From Emydura subglobosa (lineage: Eukaryota; Chordata; Testudines; Chelidae): a stretch of 64,000 nt of DNA. The position numbers were made by a program, and so were the translations under genes. Shown piece after piece: positions 9,412-21,042 of this stretch. Within the stretch, counting starts at the first letter, position 1. Every line of letters begins with the position of its first letter. A model generated the notes under the pieces. It searched no databases. It was not told the origin of the DNA and was given only the letters and a program-made list of their open reading frames with translations. The stretch lies in contig ML679946.1 in assembly GCA_007922225.1 (NCBI GenBank), positions 96,106,759 through 96,170,758 of the forward strand, written 5' to 3'.

Positions 9412-10233
9412 TGTGACCAGAGCACCCACATCACCACAGGGAAGTCAAGCAAAGCGGCACCCACCAGTTACTGGAGGGTTTAGGCACCCCAGGAAGTAGT
9501 GCCATAAAGAGACAGAGTGACTGAACCCTGAGGTTGCTTGATTGGTCCACAACAACTATTTAAAACAGGAAGATGCCCCAGGGAGCTGTCTGAGCAACAA
9601 TGCAGACTCTGGCTTGTTACTGCTACAAACTTTGCTTTTTGTCCCCTCTTGCTCCTGACTCCTGCTGTTACCCCAGCCTGGCTTGACCTGGGTGCCCATC
9701 TCTTGACTCATCTTGGTGATTAGTCCTGACTCCTGCCTTGGACCCCAGTCCAGCTTAACTCAGACTCATAGACTTTAGTGCCAAAAGGGACCATCAGGAT
9801 CATCTATACTGACTTCCTGCACATTGCAGGCCACAGTCTGACCCACTTACTCCAGTAATAGACCCTTAACCTCTGGCTGAGTTACTGAAGTCCTCAAATC
9901 ATGATTTAAAGACTTCAAGTTACAGGGAATCCACCATTTACATTAGTTTAAATGTGCAAGTGACCCATGCTCCATGCTGCAGAGAAAGGCAAAAAGAACC
10001 CCCAGGGTTTCTGGCAATCTGACCCAGAGGAAAATTCCTTCCTGACCCCAAATATGGTGATCAGTTAGATCCTGAGCATGTGGGCAGAACCCACCAGCCA
10101 GACACCTGGGAAAGAATTCTCTTGACCTTGATACCTGTCCGCTGATTCAGCATGGTAACTAGTCTCAATTCCTGCCTTTGACCCCAGTCCAGCAGACAGT
10201 ACTGACTCAGCCGCCTACACCCTGGTCATTACA
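9412..10233 (+). mobile_element. LTR split by a CR1 insertion
   Basis: Termini are TGTGACCAG at 9412 and CTGGTCATTACA ending at 10233, which are mutually inverted. A TATA-like ATTTAAAACAGG lies at about 9558-9569. The block CTGCCTT(G/T)GACCCCAGTCC appears both before (about 9735-9752) and after (about 10172-10189) the embedded CR1 at 9763-10135, so it is either repeated within the LTR or marks the boundary of the insertion. No direct target duplication is seen at the outer ends. Confidence 0.5.
9763..10135 (-). mobile_element. CR1 3' end (second subfamily)
   Basis: The plus strand starts ACTCATAGACTTTAGTGCC and AAGGGACCATCAGGATCATC, the complement of a CR1 3' terminus, and continues to CCCCAAATATGGTGATCAG. 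It is only about 370 bases, a typical 5'-truncated copy, and lies inside the LTR at 9412-10233, so it is younger than that LTR. Confidence 0.8.
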
Positions 10234-11674
10234 CTTCGTCTTCTTCATCTTGAAAACTTTAATTGGAATCCCCTGAAACAGGTCCAGTCAACAAGCTGCC
10301 ATTGCCAGTGTGTTCGATCTCTCCTTCCAGTGCCTAGACATGGGAGCAGATTAACCCTGGTCCCTTACTTCAAAGCACAAGGAATAAAAAGGAAACAAGA
10401 AAAATCAAAGAATGGAACAGGACTGATGAGAACTGAGACCAAATCAACCCCTCATAATTTTCTGAAACAGTTTAGCTGCATAGTTCCAATTACCTTTCAT
10501 GGGAGCTGAAGAACTCACAAGCCTCAGGCAATGGTTTGAGAATGTACCCGTGACTGTCTAATGCATGTTATCCTAGTCACAATCCTTTCTTTGTAGTGGG
10601 CTATACAATGAGGTAATTGACTATCATGCCATTAGGCACTGCCCTTGCTGTTAGCTCATATCACAGCCTCAACAATAAAGGCAATTATATAATTATATAA
10701 TGTAGGAGCAGTGAGGGCCTGAAGTGAGGCAAATAGAGCCCCTGTTTCAGGCCAAAAAGGGGAACAGCTTTATCACAATTACAAATGCCCCCCAAGAGCA
10801 ATTTATAACCTCCAAGTGCTCCCTTGCCTACAGCTATGTAAGTATTCAGCTTGATCTCCCTTACCATAATTCACCTGGCTATTAGAGACCCTTTTAACTC
10901 ATTGCTTAGACATGATGCTGCACATCATGGACACACAGAAGTTCACAGCAAGAGCAGAGCAAGAGCTTGGTTCCTCCTGTTCTAAAGCACTTATCCAATG
11001 TCTGTGGAAGTCATTGTAAAGACTGGCATTGACATCAGTGGGCTCTGGATCAAGCCTTATACGCATGTCACTCCCATTAGACCTACAGGAGACTCTCCTA
11101 CAGCCATCACCAACACGGCACCTATGATGTAGGGTTGAGTACTTCTGATTTTCACCACTAAAGGACAATGTTACACATGCATGCAAGACTAGTCATCTTA
11201 AAGTCTAAGGCTACCATCCATGCTTAATTTTGCACAATGGGAGTTGTCCCACTGACTCAAATGGGACTACTCATGTTGTGTAAATATGCATAAGTCTTTG
11301 CAAGATCGGGGACTAAATGCACACTATAATGTAACAACAGGGGTACACGGAGAAGTGAGTGGAGATCGCATTATCTAAAAAATCCAACCAACTTAATGCA
11401 GCCAAAACCCTTACACAACAATGCCTGCCTCCTCTAGAGCTGGTTCCAAGACACGCCATCCCATCCAAAGAGCACTTTGTTTCAATTCCCATTCCCTCAA
11501 CCACACTACACACACCTACATCCCAGCTAGTGGGGGAGGGAAAGCCCATTACAGTATTTTAAATTAAACTTTATACACACCAGTTCAATAACTGAAATAC
11601 TTTTATATGTTAACTTCCTCTCACCCACTACCTATTTAGCTCATTAGACTAATTATACTTCTTTTATTGGTTTC
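10234..11674. other. Mostly unique DNA with degenerate short repeats
   Basis: The stretch 11001-11060 (CATTGACATCAGTGGGCTC) and 11228-11290 (CTCAAATGGGACTACTCATG) belong to the recurrent 'GAAGTCAATGGG' short repeat seen throughout the window. The rest has no recognised content. The frames in it are short and featureless. Confidence 0.4.
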
Positions 11675-11735
11675 AGGATACCAATCTGACCCAAGGGAAA
11701 ATTCCTTCCCAACCCCAAATATGGCTATACTTTAA
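11675..11735 (-). mobile_element. CR1 fragment
   Basis: The segment CAATCTGACCC(A)AGGG and AAATTCCTTCCCAACCCCAA parallels 10010-10060 of the CR1 at 9763-10135. It is a short internal remnant. Confidence 0.6.
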
Positions 11736-13759
11736 AAGTATTGTTTTTCTTCAAAATATAAGAGTATTGTTATGCTGGAGGTTGGGTGACTCCCAGAGAG
11801 TGTCTTTGATCTATGGGTAGTCTATGGGTGCATTATAGTGTGCATCCTAGTCACCTTTCATGCAGGATAAATGAGGGAGCAATTAACTATCCCTTTGTTT
11901 AGTGGTAGCTGAAACAATAAAAGCCACTGTTCAAATCACATATCACCATAACAAGGCTGTAGTAGGAGCTGAGCCATGCAGTCTGAGGGTTTTCTATGAG
12001 GACTCAATGCAAATGTAAGGGTGGTTAATATTTGACAGAGTTGTGAGTGTCTGTGAGTTAGAAGTAGCCAAGAGCGAAAAGCCAGTAGGAGACAAGACAA
12101 GCGTTGGTAACATGGCCTTGAGAGAAAGCCAAGAGAGAACTTTTTGGGCAGAGTGCTGACTGGAAAAAGGCTGGGAATTGTGAGCAAAGAAATTCCCTTC
12201 TGCTATTTGATTCATACTGTGTTCTGGGAAATAGGACTTTGATACAATTCTGTGTAATTAAAGAAAACCCAACTGATTCTATCATCTATTTTTCCTTCTA
12301 ACGAAAACAACCTGCAAGGCCCCAATCACTGGCTAACCAGTTGGACTAAAAATGGATATGATCATTTTGTAGAAAATGATGGTTAACTTTGGTTCTTGCC
12401 AACACACTGCAGGATAGAGCAAGGATTATCATTGACTCCTCTTAAATTAGTTAAACTGAAAGGAAATTTAATTTACTTTTCATTATTTGTGGTATTTATT
12501 TGCTTTTTGCATTTTACTTATCTGGATAGAGAAATTAAACTTGTGACTTCACTTCCTGTTTCTGGTCAGCTTCACTTCCAGATTCTAATCCTGATACTCT
12601 CTTGCACAATTCTGCTGTGTTTGGAATTTGACTGGCATATGGAAGTATTCATCTTTCAGTGAAACAGGTATCTTGATTTAAATATTTTAAATAGAAACTT
12701 TTATAACCATATTACGTTTCCTGACCCTCTTCCTTTAAAAAAAATCTAAATTTGAGACCTAAAATCAGTAGGCAGTATCTTTTAAAATTCATTTCAGTTT
12801 CCTAGTGACAGTAAAATGGTACCTAATGTACAGTAGCTGCTCCTTTTGCATAATGATGAGGTCAAGGATTTTGGCTCCAATTACTTCTTGATTAGCTGTG
12901 TTATGTTGATTGCTTTATGCTTCTTTTAATCTTGAAGATTATTTCTTTTTGCCAATTTTATTCTTTTCTGTCCTTTAAATATCTGCCATTTTTGTTCTCT
13001 TTAACAACCATCGTGTGATTTGCTTCCTTTCCCCTATTTCTCTTGCTATTATGTAAGCAGGGGGACTAAGGCACATTAAGTTTAAAACAGTGGGAGCTTG
13101 AAAATGTTGGCCCATGGTTTTGTCTAGATTGTGGACTTATCCCGATTATAGCCATTGGCAGCTACACTGCTGTAAACTTTGGTGTAGCCAGGCAAAGTCA
13201 CTGTTTTAATCAGTGGAGTGTACCTCAGATGATAGCCAAATAAAGACTGAGCTCTACTAATCTGGAGGCAGGAGCTATGCTTATTTGTATCTGATCAAGG
13301 GCTATGGCTTTGTGGATTCTGTTGTAAATAAATAATAATTTGCGAATAAGTGGAACAGAATACGGGGAAATGTTACAGACTATTGAGGGGAGAGGAATTT
13401 GCACCCCCTTCACTAAAGCTTCAGGGAAGAAGTCTTCCCCAAAACCAGAGTTAAATCTTTGATTGGGGTCAATGGGACATGGGGTAGGTTCCAGTGGTGT
13501 CTGTCATTGTAGACAAGGGTGTTATAAGGATGTGTGAACCTGGTTCTAGAAACTAGAGGCAGTGTGGGAGGGAAGAACTGGCTTTCCAGGAACATCCATG
13601 TGTACAAGTCTTCAGCCGCATGAATGCTTGTGGAAAGTGGTTCAAATGTTATCAAAGCAAAATCCCACTTAGAAGCCTCCCAAACGCCTGAGCCAATACC
13701 CAAAAGACTCTTCCTGACTTCAGTGAGCTTGGACCAGGCCTTTTATTTTTGTCTGCAGT
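11736..13759. other. Long AT-rich stretch without recognised genes or repeats
   Basis: No transposon ends or protein domains were seen. The frames at 11936-12285 (three overlapping minus-strand ones) have no coding character. Some parts (12370-13030) are rich in A/T words without repeat similarity and may be regulatory or simply neutral. Confidence 0.4.
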
Positions 13760-13870
13760 GTGACCAGCTTTAATCTGTTTAGAGTGTAAGCTTTTTGTGA
13801 CAGGATTTTTTTCACTATGTGTTTGCACAGTGCTTTGCCCAGTGGGGTCCTAAACTCAGGCCTTACCGTG
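13760..13870 (+). mobile_element. LINE/SINE 3' tail (L2-like)
   Basis: GAGTGTAAGCTTTTTGTGAC followed by CACAGTGCTTTGCCCAGTGG resembles the shared 3' tail of L2 and its SINEs ('gactgtaagctccttgaggg ... agcgcctagcacagtg'). Related tails are at 20971-21042 and 27895-28010. Confidence 0.5.
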
Positions 13871-15780
13871 ATAGAAATAATCGCAAGTTCCAAACAGGAG
13901 TCAAGAGCCAGACTTCTTGCTTTCCTATGTGAGAGAGCTTGTGTTGTTATTGACCAGTTTTCCAATTTTCCTAACTGTTATCTTTTATTGGGTGTTCATG
14001 GTTATGAGTCGGGCCACTCTCAGTAATTTCCAGCCCTAGCATGAACAGCAAATGGCATTTTGTTCAATAACACATTATGTTTTGAGGGTCTGAGTCCCTA
14101 TGTTTATATTCCTGATGCTGTAAAATCTCTTCTCTGGTTGACTAACGTGTATATAGACTTTGAACTCTGTGATCAGATTTATTGAAGTTTTACTAGGGTT
14201 TATGAAGAGGAAGACATTAGATTAAAAAATTACTGTGGAAAGAAGATGATTATATGCATTCTAAACAGTAAAACCCTGGAGGGAACTGTCCTCTGCAAAG
14301 GGGAATTTCTTGAAACATAAACATACATAGAAGTATTTTTCAGGAAACATCTGCTTCCTTTTCTACTATGATTTTAAAGGCCTGCCCTAATTTCCCCTGA
14401 TGTCAGTGAGAGTGGTTCCATTAACTAGAATCAGAGCAGGATCAGGCCCCATGACAATAACCCAGCCTTTATACACAATTGTACTTTGTCATCTTTTTTT
14501 TTAAGAACAAAAGTGTTAAAAATACAGAACCATGAAAGAAATAGGAATTAACCTTGAAAATGATCACAGATTTTCACATTGGGAATATGGAATACGGCTT
14601 CTCCAAACTGGCTAACCACTTTTCCTGCCAGTTGGTATCACTATCATTGTCAAAACAAGACCCACTGGGGCAGCTTCTTATTTCATGAAGGGCTTTTCAA
14701 GGACATGGCAGTCTGTTGCACCCTAACGGATGCTTTGTTGAGGACACCCTTCTTTCCTAGTGGTGGCTTTTAATGCTCCCTTCCATTGACCTTGTGTAAT
14801 GTTCCACCTGTACTGGAGGCTATGTCGGATCAAAAGAGCATTAGAAGCAGTGCAAACTGGCTGCTCAGAAGCAGCTTCATGGTGTTTAGAAATTTTTTTA
14901 GAAAAAATGAGGACCTCAAAACAGCTCATCTGGAGGGGTGGGTCTGGGGGACTCTAAGGAATCCAGGGCATTTGAAGCAAGGTGATCTTGAGCCTGGGCA
15001 GTTCTTTGGGAGAAAAATAACTAAAACAAAATGAGGGGAGAACAAGAGGCAGTTCCCCCACTCCTGGAGTGCTGCTGCAAGCTGGCCAAACAAACGGTGG
15101 TGGAATCAGCTGGTGGAGTCTGGAGGGAGGCTGCCCAGCATTGGGAGGGAGAGAGAAACAGAGAGACCAGTAGCAAGTGAGGCAGCAACCAGCACCAAAA
15201 AAGAAGAGTCACAGTAAGTGGGAAGTCAGTGGATAGGGACTCCAATGGCCGATCTGTATCATTGAAGGGGTGCCAGGAATAGAGTTGAAAGGGAGAAAGT
15301 TCAGTTCAGGAAGGAGAGGAAAGAAAGAAATAGGAGAGATATCCACAGAAGGGACAGTACCAAGAAAGAGGAAAGACATAGGTATAAGGAGAAAAGAAGA
15401 AAAGTTAAAGGAAAAACAGTACAATTAAACATGAGGACAAGCAACTGACGAGTCTAACTATAATGTATGAAATTATTAGAACAACATTGTTAGAAACCTG
15501 TGAGAAAACTAAAGTAAGAATGAAATGTTAAGGAAATAAACAGTCATAAAAGATCAACTATAATTAAAGAGAAACAGGTTAAGGAATTAATGAAAGTGAG
15601 TTGTAGTGAAAGTAAGAAAATAATAAAGACTGTAAAACAAAAACATCCAGACAGAATCTTAAGATATACAAGGTGAAGTGACAGGAATAGAAAAATTGTC
15701 CGAGAGCAAAGAGGCTGTAAACCGGAGAGGAGCAAAGGGATAAATGTTCAATCAAGAAATCAACACATTACATCAAGGAA
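13871..15780. other. Unique DNA, then a purine-rich tract
   Basis: 13871-15000 has no recognised content apart from a 'gatgtcagtgagagtgg' short repeat near 14398. From about 15030 to 15660 the plus strand is strongly purine-rich (GAAAGGGAGAAAG, GGAAAGAAAGAAATAGG), giving long minus-strand frames made of Leu, Ser and Phe that are composition artefacts. Confidence 0.4.
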
Positions 15781-16510
15781 TACAGGTCTTTATTTAAGCT
15801 GGAACTCAAAACAAAGATTGCAAAAGAGGACAGTTCAAGATATAACTAAACATCTTAAGAACTCTTCCTCCAAACTCTGGGTTTCAAGAAGTTGAAAACT
15901 GAGAAACTGAAACATGAACATATAGTGATGGGGTGTATGTTCAAGTGACTTGGATTATCTAATTCCAAATTCCATTATTTCATAAATGTAAATTGCTACC
16001 TAAAAAGTGAGTTTACTTAAGATAATAGCAGTTAATATATAGCAGATAACAATAGTAATTTACAGTGTAACTCTAAGTAACAGTTCCTGCTAAAACAACT
16101 AACTGATTTACTTGTGATTATTCCCCCCTTCACTGATTTCTATTTTAGATTTGTACAGGCGTAAATACCTGCCCTTTCCTGGTTACTATGCGGCCAGTCC
16201 GCCGTCCAATCTAGTATTCAGTAGCTAAGATAATCTAAAATCAAAATCTAACCTATAAGTAATATTTATTATTCAATTAATTTTAAAATTAAATTAAATT
16301 ACATGAAAGGACAGTTAAACATAGTCAACAGGTCAATAGTATGAAAACTAAAGCCCATTGATAAATTTAAAATATGGAGAATAAATATATCTATATCTAA
16401 AATATATCTAAAATCCACAGGATACACGAAATGAATGTTTGGGTTCACTGTTTATCGCTAAAAAGAGCCAACATATCCGTCGTAGCATACATAGCAAGTC
16501 TGCACACACT
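15781..16510 (-). mobile_element. Putative 3' untranslated region of the R2-type element
   Basis: This AT-rich block directly follows the stop codon of the R2-like frame on the minus strand and shares its base composition. It contains a short GC-rich island, GGACGGCGGACTGGCCGC (minus strand, about 16190-16207), in an otherwise A/T-rich run. R2 3' UTRs fold into a structure recognised by the element's own reverse transcriptase. I cannot see the 3' junction, and no 28S rDNA sequence follows. The left limit is inferred from the composition change near 15780. Confidence 0.4.
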
Positions 16511-17719
16511 TTATTTAAAACTTTTAAATTTATCAATACCTAAAATTTTAAAAATTTCATCATTTCTTTCACTCCATTTACCTCTCGCCCCAACTACAAA
16601 TCCAAAGAAGTGGATGATCTTCCCACCAGTGAGCTGCAGCACCTCCTCCTCCAACTCAGAGTAGTATGCCTCCTTCTCAATGTGGGCTGCCTCCACACTG
16701 TCAGCGTTGTCTTCCCATCTAACTGTGACATCCACAACGGCTACCACTCCTTCCTTTTCAATAATGAGGTCGGGTTTTCTCAACTTCCCTTCTTTATTAT
16801 GAAGGTAAGGTTCAATCCAAATTTTACATCCTTTATTTCCTACTTTATCAATTAGTGCTTTAACTATTCTATTATGTCTTTTAATTCTTGCTTCTTTCAT
16901 TTTTATGCACTGACCAGAGATATGAGGAATTGTCTCTTTGACCTTACCACACCATCTACATAACCCTTCCTCCATCTTCCGTCCTCTTGCTAGAGCTTCC
17001 CTGGTGGGAAAAACATTCGCTCTCGTTTGCAATGCCGCAATCAGAGAGGAGGACCTGGCCAAGCAAGGATATTTTAAAAACGAATTACTAATACAATCAT
17101 TTTTAAAATATTTAATACCAATTCCCTGACATCTTAAATTACTCCATTTTAAAAACTCTTCATCTCTCCACGTTTTAGGATTAGCCGTTTTAGCACTATA
17201 TATTAAAATTTTCTCCACTAAATTTTCCCCAGCATATAAAAACGAGAAATCTATCCAATCATCTTTGGAGACAATATGTCTCCTCCATTTACGAATTAAC
17301 ATGTTTGGAATTTGGGTACTAAATTTTGTAACTGCTAAACCCCCATCTCTAGTTCTAGCATAGAATAGCCCATCAGTTGTACACTGGGGAAGATGTAAAA
17401 TCTTTTTAAGAGTGTTCCTAACTAAAACATCTAATTCATTTAACATATAAAGTGGCGGCTCGATTAAAAGTAATTCATAAAAAACTCTCGTTAAAATGTA
17501 AACTTTTAATATTATCAATTTCTGCGCAGGTTTTAATGGAGCCTTACATAAACTTTCACACCAATCAATTAATTTTTCCTTAGGGGAATTATTAGCCACT
17601 CCCACCCATGGATCTATTCTTGCACCTAGATATCTTTCAGACTCACCAGGTTGAATATAATCAATTAATTCATCGCCTAATCCCCATTTATCTTTTGGGT
17701 TGATAACATATGTTCCCAT
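16511..17719 (-). CDS. R2-clade retrotransposon ORF, C-terminal third, uninterrupted
   Basis: 402 codons without a stop. In order: a thumb-like region (residues about 30-110) with APLKPAQKLIILKVYIL and later DGGLAVTKFSTQI, a linker motif FPTREALARGR (about 237-247), a CCHC zinc knuckle with C254, C257, H266 and C271, the motif RHNRIVKAL, and a restriction-like endonuclease core with K315-P316-D317 and D330 (PD-X12-D). This order and spacing are those of R2 elements, site-specific LINEs that insert into 28S rRNA genes. The reverse transcriptase catalytic core and N-terminal zinc fingers are absent. The frame stays open upstream of the ATG to a TAG at 17774-17776, so the ATG is just the first internal Met and the true edge is the 5' truncation near 17770. 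Unlike most LINE pieces nearby, it has no frameshift. Expressed function is doubtful without the polymerase; a young truncated copy is the simplest reading. Confidence 0.85.
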   Translation of the reverse strand: MGTYVINPKDKWGLGDELIDYIQPGESERYLGARIDPWVGVANNSPKEKLIDWCESLCKAPLKPAQKLIILKVYILTRVFYELLLIEPPLYMLNELDVLVRNTLKKILHLPQCTTDGLFYARTRDGGLAVTKFSTQIPNMLIRKWRRHIVSKDDWIDFSFLYAGENLVEKILIYSAKTANPKTWRDEEFLKWSNLRCQGIGIKYFKNDCISNSFLKYPCLARSSSLIAALQTRANVFPTREALARGRKMEEGLCRWCGKVKETIPHISGQCIKMKEARIKRHNRIVKALIDKVGNKGCKIWIEPYLHNKEGKLRKPDLIIEKEGVVAVVDVTVRWEDNADSVEAAHIEKEAYYSELEEEVLQLTGGKIIHFFGFVVGARGKWSERNDEIFKILGIDKFKSFK

Positions 17720-17776
17720 ACTTGGGAAAACATGAAAGCCCTCAACTGATTGAGATATACCATAATTTGGCCTCTA

Positions 17777-18229
17777 GATTGTCTCTGCCTCTCCTTATTG
17801 CTCTGATTCAGAAGACACCTCCATTGCGCTCTTTACAGCTTGCTCACTAGATTTCTTAATTCTCCAGCCATGCTTTCTTGAAGTCTAACACCCTTGTACC
17901 ACTGCATTCTGTGTGTTCTTTCCTCACACACTGAGCTCAAGTAGTTTGTACCCTTTGATTCAACTTTGTCTACTCTGTTTATATTTTATGACACATTGTG
18001 TCCTAAGATTTCACTCTCAGAAATAAATTACTTTCAGGTTACCTACCATTCTGATGTTTTGGAGCCTGTTCTGTGGTCTCCCTTATGCCCTGTGTATCAA
18101 AATTTGGTGTAATCTCAAATGACAAAGAGATATAAGGTACTTTTCTCATTTACATTACATAGTGCTGGTATTGTTCTTGTTAGGTTTTGTTGTGCATCTT
18201 AGCAAGCTTACCAGGTTGCAGTGTCGGGG
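17777..18229. other. No recognised feature
   Basis: DNA upstream of the R2 fragment. Translation beyond the TAG at 17774 shows no continued R2 similarity, so the element is cut here. No 28S rDNA sequence is seen. Confidence 0.45.
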
Positions 18230-19226
18230 AAGGCAGCACAGATGAACAAAATACGTTTATTTTTAAAGTTCCCATCTCAAAAGCTTGGCATTTCATAAAG
18301 TTTACGACAACATCTAATACAGAGATGCTAACCAGACACATACATTAAATAGACTTAATAAACTCCATCTCATACCCCACATCCAGTTTGTCAGCACAGA
18401 AACCCACAGACCAGCTGTCACAGTTCAGGCCAACTGCACCTGTATTCCCCTGCTGTACTCCCCCAAGGGCAGCCCTTCTAGGCTCCCTGATCCTTAACCA
18501 TCACCTTTCTTGCGGAGAGACATGATCTCTCTTCCTCCTGATGGGGGGTTTTCCAGACTCTTCAGGTCCCTGCCTACACTGTGTTATATCCCGGAAATCA
18601 GACTGTCTAAACAGGCCAGCGTTTGCACTCTGCTCTCTCTTCAGAGGCTATGAACAGCTGTAATTGCCTGCAGTTATAAGTTACCACATAACTCTTTATA
18701 AGCAAGCACCTTTATTCTTAAGATGAAAGTATTACAGAGAAAACATATTTAAAACAAAAAAATAACCTAAACACATGTTTAAAAGTTTACCAGAGATCAC
18801 CGCCCAACTCCAACCTTGGGCTCTGGTAAATGTCAGTTCTTCAAAACCCACAACTGGGGTTTCCCTGTGGTTACAAGTTAATGACTGTCTCAGATTCAGA
18901 ACCAGAACCACAATGAATAGTTCAGTCTTCCCTTTATACAGCTTGGGCCTTTGATCTTGGCCTCCTGTAACGTGATCAGCAGACAACGGCCCACTTCTCA
19001 GGGTGTAGCTTCAAAAGGCAGGGTTTTTGCCTAACTGGAGGAATACATAACCAGGGAATTTGCATTCACTTCCCTCTAGATATTTCCCAGGAAATCCACT
19101 TCACATGTATTATTCCAAAAGTCTACTCTTGTCAGGCACATATAATCCTTTGATCATCCAGGCCTCACCTCACATTTCTCCTTAAAGAGGTTACATATAA
19201 TCCTGGCCCACAATAATTCATCAACA
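18230..19226 (-). mobile_element. LTR-like element
   Basis: On the minus strand the block starts TGTTGATGAATTATTGTGGG (19226 down), has a TATA box at 18933-18938 (TGTATAAAGG) and an AATAAA signal at 18711-18716, 220 bases downstream. That is a normal U3-R-U5 order for a retroviral-type LTR. A candidate 3' terminus AACTGTGACA ends at 18416; the sequence on to 18230 is of uncertain membership. No target duplication was found. No coding region is attached, so it is a solo LTR or a fragment. Confidence 0.55.
18711..18716 (-). terminator. Polyadenylation signal of the LTR
   Basis: AATAAA on the minus strand within CTTAAGAATAAAGGTGCTTG, about 220 bases downstream of the TATA box at 18933-18938. 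Confidence 0.5.
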
Positions 19227-19334
19227 TTGCGTTTCATATAATGGAGCCCCAAGATACATATACTCAACTCAATAAGGTTTTTTCAAGGATATTGCAGGAA
19301 ATTGCCATATTTGTCAGACCAACCACTACAGTGT

Positions 19335-19500
19335 TTGTGTGGCCCTGGCTAAGTCACTTCACCTTTCTGTGCCTCTGTTCATCCTTCCAAACTTTGTCTG
19401 TTTTATGTGAAGTCTGTAAGCTCTTGGGCAAGGACTGACTCTCACCATGAGCTTGTACAGCGTCTAACCCAATTAGGCACCAATCTTGGTCAGGGCTTCT
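19335..19500 (+). mobile_element. MIR-like SINE fragment
   Basis: CCTGGCTAAGTCACTTCACC followed by TCTGTGCCTCTGTT is the MIR core, and TGTACAGCGTCTAACCCAAT is the shared L2/MIR tail. The tRNA-like head is absent. Confidence 0.6.
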
Positions 19501-20970
19501 AGACAAGTAATGTAGATAATGAAGAAATGTTGATTATGCTGACACTATGCCACTCAGATTCTCCAGCACCAGAGAAATCCCTGTGTAGTTGTCTAAAGCT
19601 GCTTTGCACCATCATAGCAGCATGTAGCAGACCTACCATGGGCCAGAGTCTGTTTCAATGACTCCAAGCCCTACAAAAAAATCCCAGGGAAGTTGAAATT
19701 CAGTTAAACTACAGTTTGTAATACAGCAATGGAATTTTGAAGGTGACTCTTCCTTCCTCCAGAGAGGAGAGAGGACAAAAGGGGAGATGAATTTGACGAA
19801 CAAGTGGGATGTCCTTTCGCTCTTTACTCTCACTGCATTAAGAGTGTGTAGAGAAGAAGAGGAAGAAGAAGACAAAACAGGTACAAAGGGTAGGCCACTC
19901 ACTTTGATGTTAAAGATAAGACCGATTGTGCTTAATGCATTGTAGTAATGCTTTGAGCACAATAAATCCTTGTGAAACTATGACCCTATTATCACCAAGG
20001 TCAGTAAGCGCTAGGGAAGGAACCTATCACAAAAGTGTCATTCACACAGGTTCAGGCTGCCTGGGGCCTGATTTAAGTTTTTCCCAAGTTTCTTTTTAAA
20101 GAAGTGTTTGTGACAGGTCCAGGGTAAAGACACTCATATTACATCTGACAGATTGATAAAGGGCCAGATCCCCACCTGGAATAAATAAGTGGAAATCACA
20201 GTTTTACACACATCAAGGATCTGGTCCAGTGTCTCTGTTTCTTGACTGAATCACTCTAGGTGCTGGAGTGAAGTGCAGAGGCTGCTAATGGAATAAAGAA
20301 GGCTCCAGGGGAGATTTCCATGGTGCTTTCTGAACTGTGGCACACAGGCAGCCAGCAGTAACACAGGGTACAAAACCTGGTATAAAACGTAGTCTCAGTG
20401 TTGGCGGTCAGGATTTTATTGCAGGGCTCATGATATTTGATATTTTTGCTAAAGCCCCAGCTCTGGGTGTTGTGTGATTAAACGAGTTCAACTTTCATTT
20501 AAAAAAAAGGGGGGATGAAATCCAACTAATTGACGTCAATGACAAAACACCCATTGACTTCAGTGAGGCCAGATTTCCTTCAAAGTTTTTAGTTCTTTGG
20601 GTTGTGGAGAATAGATTGAAAACATGAGCCCTAAACATTCAAAAACCAGAAGGCTAATAGAAAGCATCCCAAATGTATTCCTTAAAATCTCATGTGTTTT
20701 TTTGGGAGGTGGGTCTGACTTGCAAGTTTTGAATGCCTGGGGAATGGAATACTATAGTGTGAAATCCTGGGCATGGGTGGGGTTGTGGTGGAGAGGGTAG
20801 CATACAGCTGCTGCTGCTCAGTATTATTTTAATATTTTTCAGTTTTGCAATACTGTACCATGGGAGAAATCACCAAATGGCAATCAGTTTATTCATTGAT
20901 CCATGGAAAATGAGAGCCTTTCTAATTTCATTTCAGCTAGAGTAACTGCAGTGTCAATATTTATTCTCTA
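19501..20970. other. Unique DNA with short degenerate repeats
   Basis: 20160-20235 (GGGCCAGATCCCCACCTGGA) and 20515-20575 (CCCATTGACTTCAGTGAGGC) belong to the recurrent short repeat family. No genes are recognised; the 109-codon minus-strand frame at 19633-19962 has a Ser-rich low-complexity run and no domain. Confidence 0.4.
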
Positions 20971-21042
20971 AATACTTAGGTTGTATGCTTTTGCGGACAA
21001 GGTTTGTCTTTTTGTTCTGTGTTTGTACAGCACCTCTCACTC
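20971..21042 (+). mobile_element. LINE/SINE tail fragment interrupted by the Gypsy LTR
   Basis: GGTTGTATGCTTTTGCGGAC and TGTACAGCACCTCTCACTC resemble the L2/MIR tail. It is cut at 21043 where the Gypsy LTR begins. Confidence 0.45.

Noticed and set aside
15781..17773. 28S rDNA flanking the R2 fragment
   Set aside because: I looked for the conserved R2 target words on both strands near both edges and saw none.
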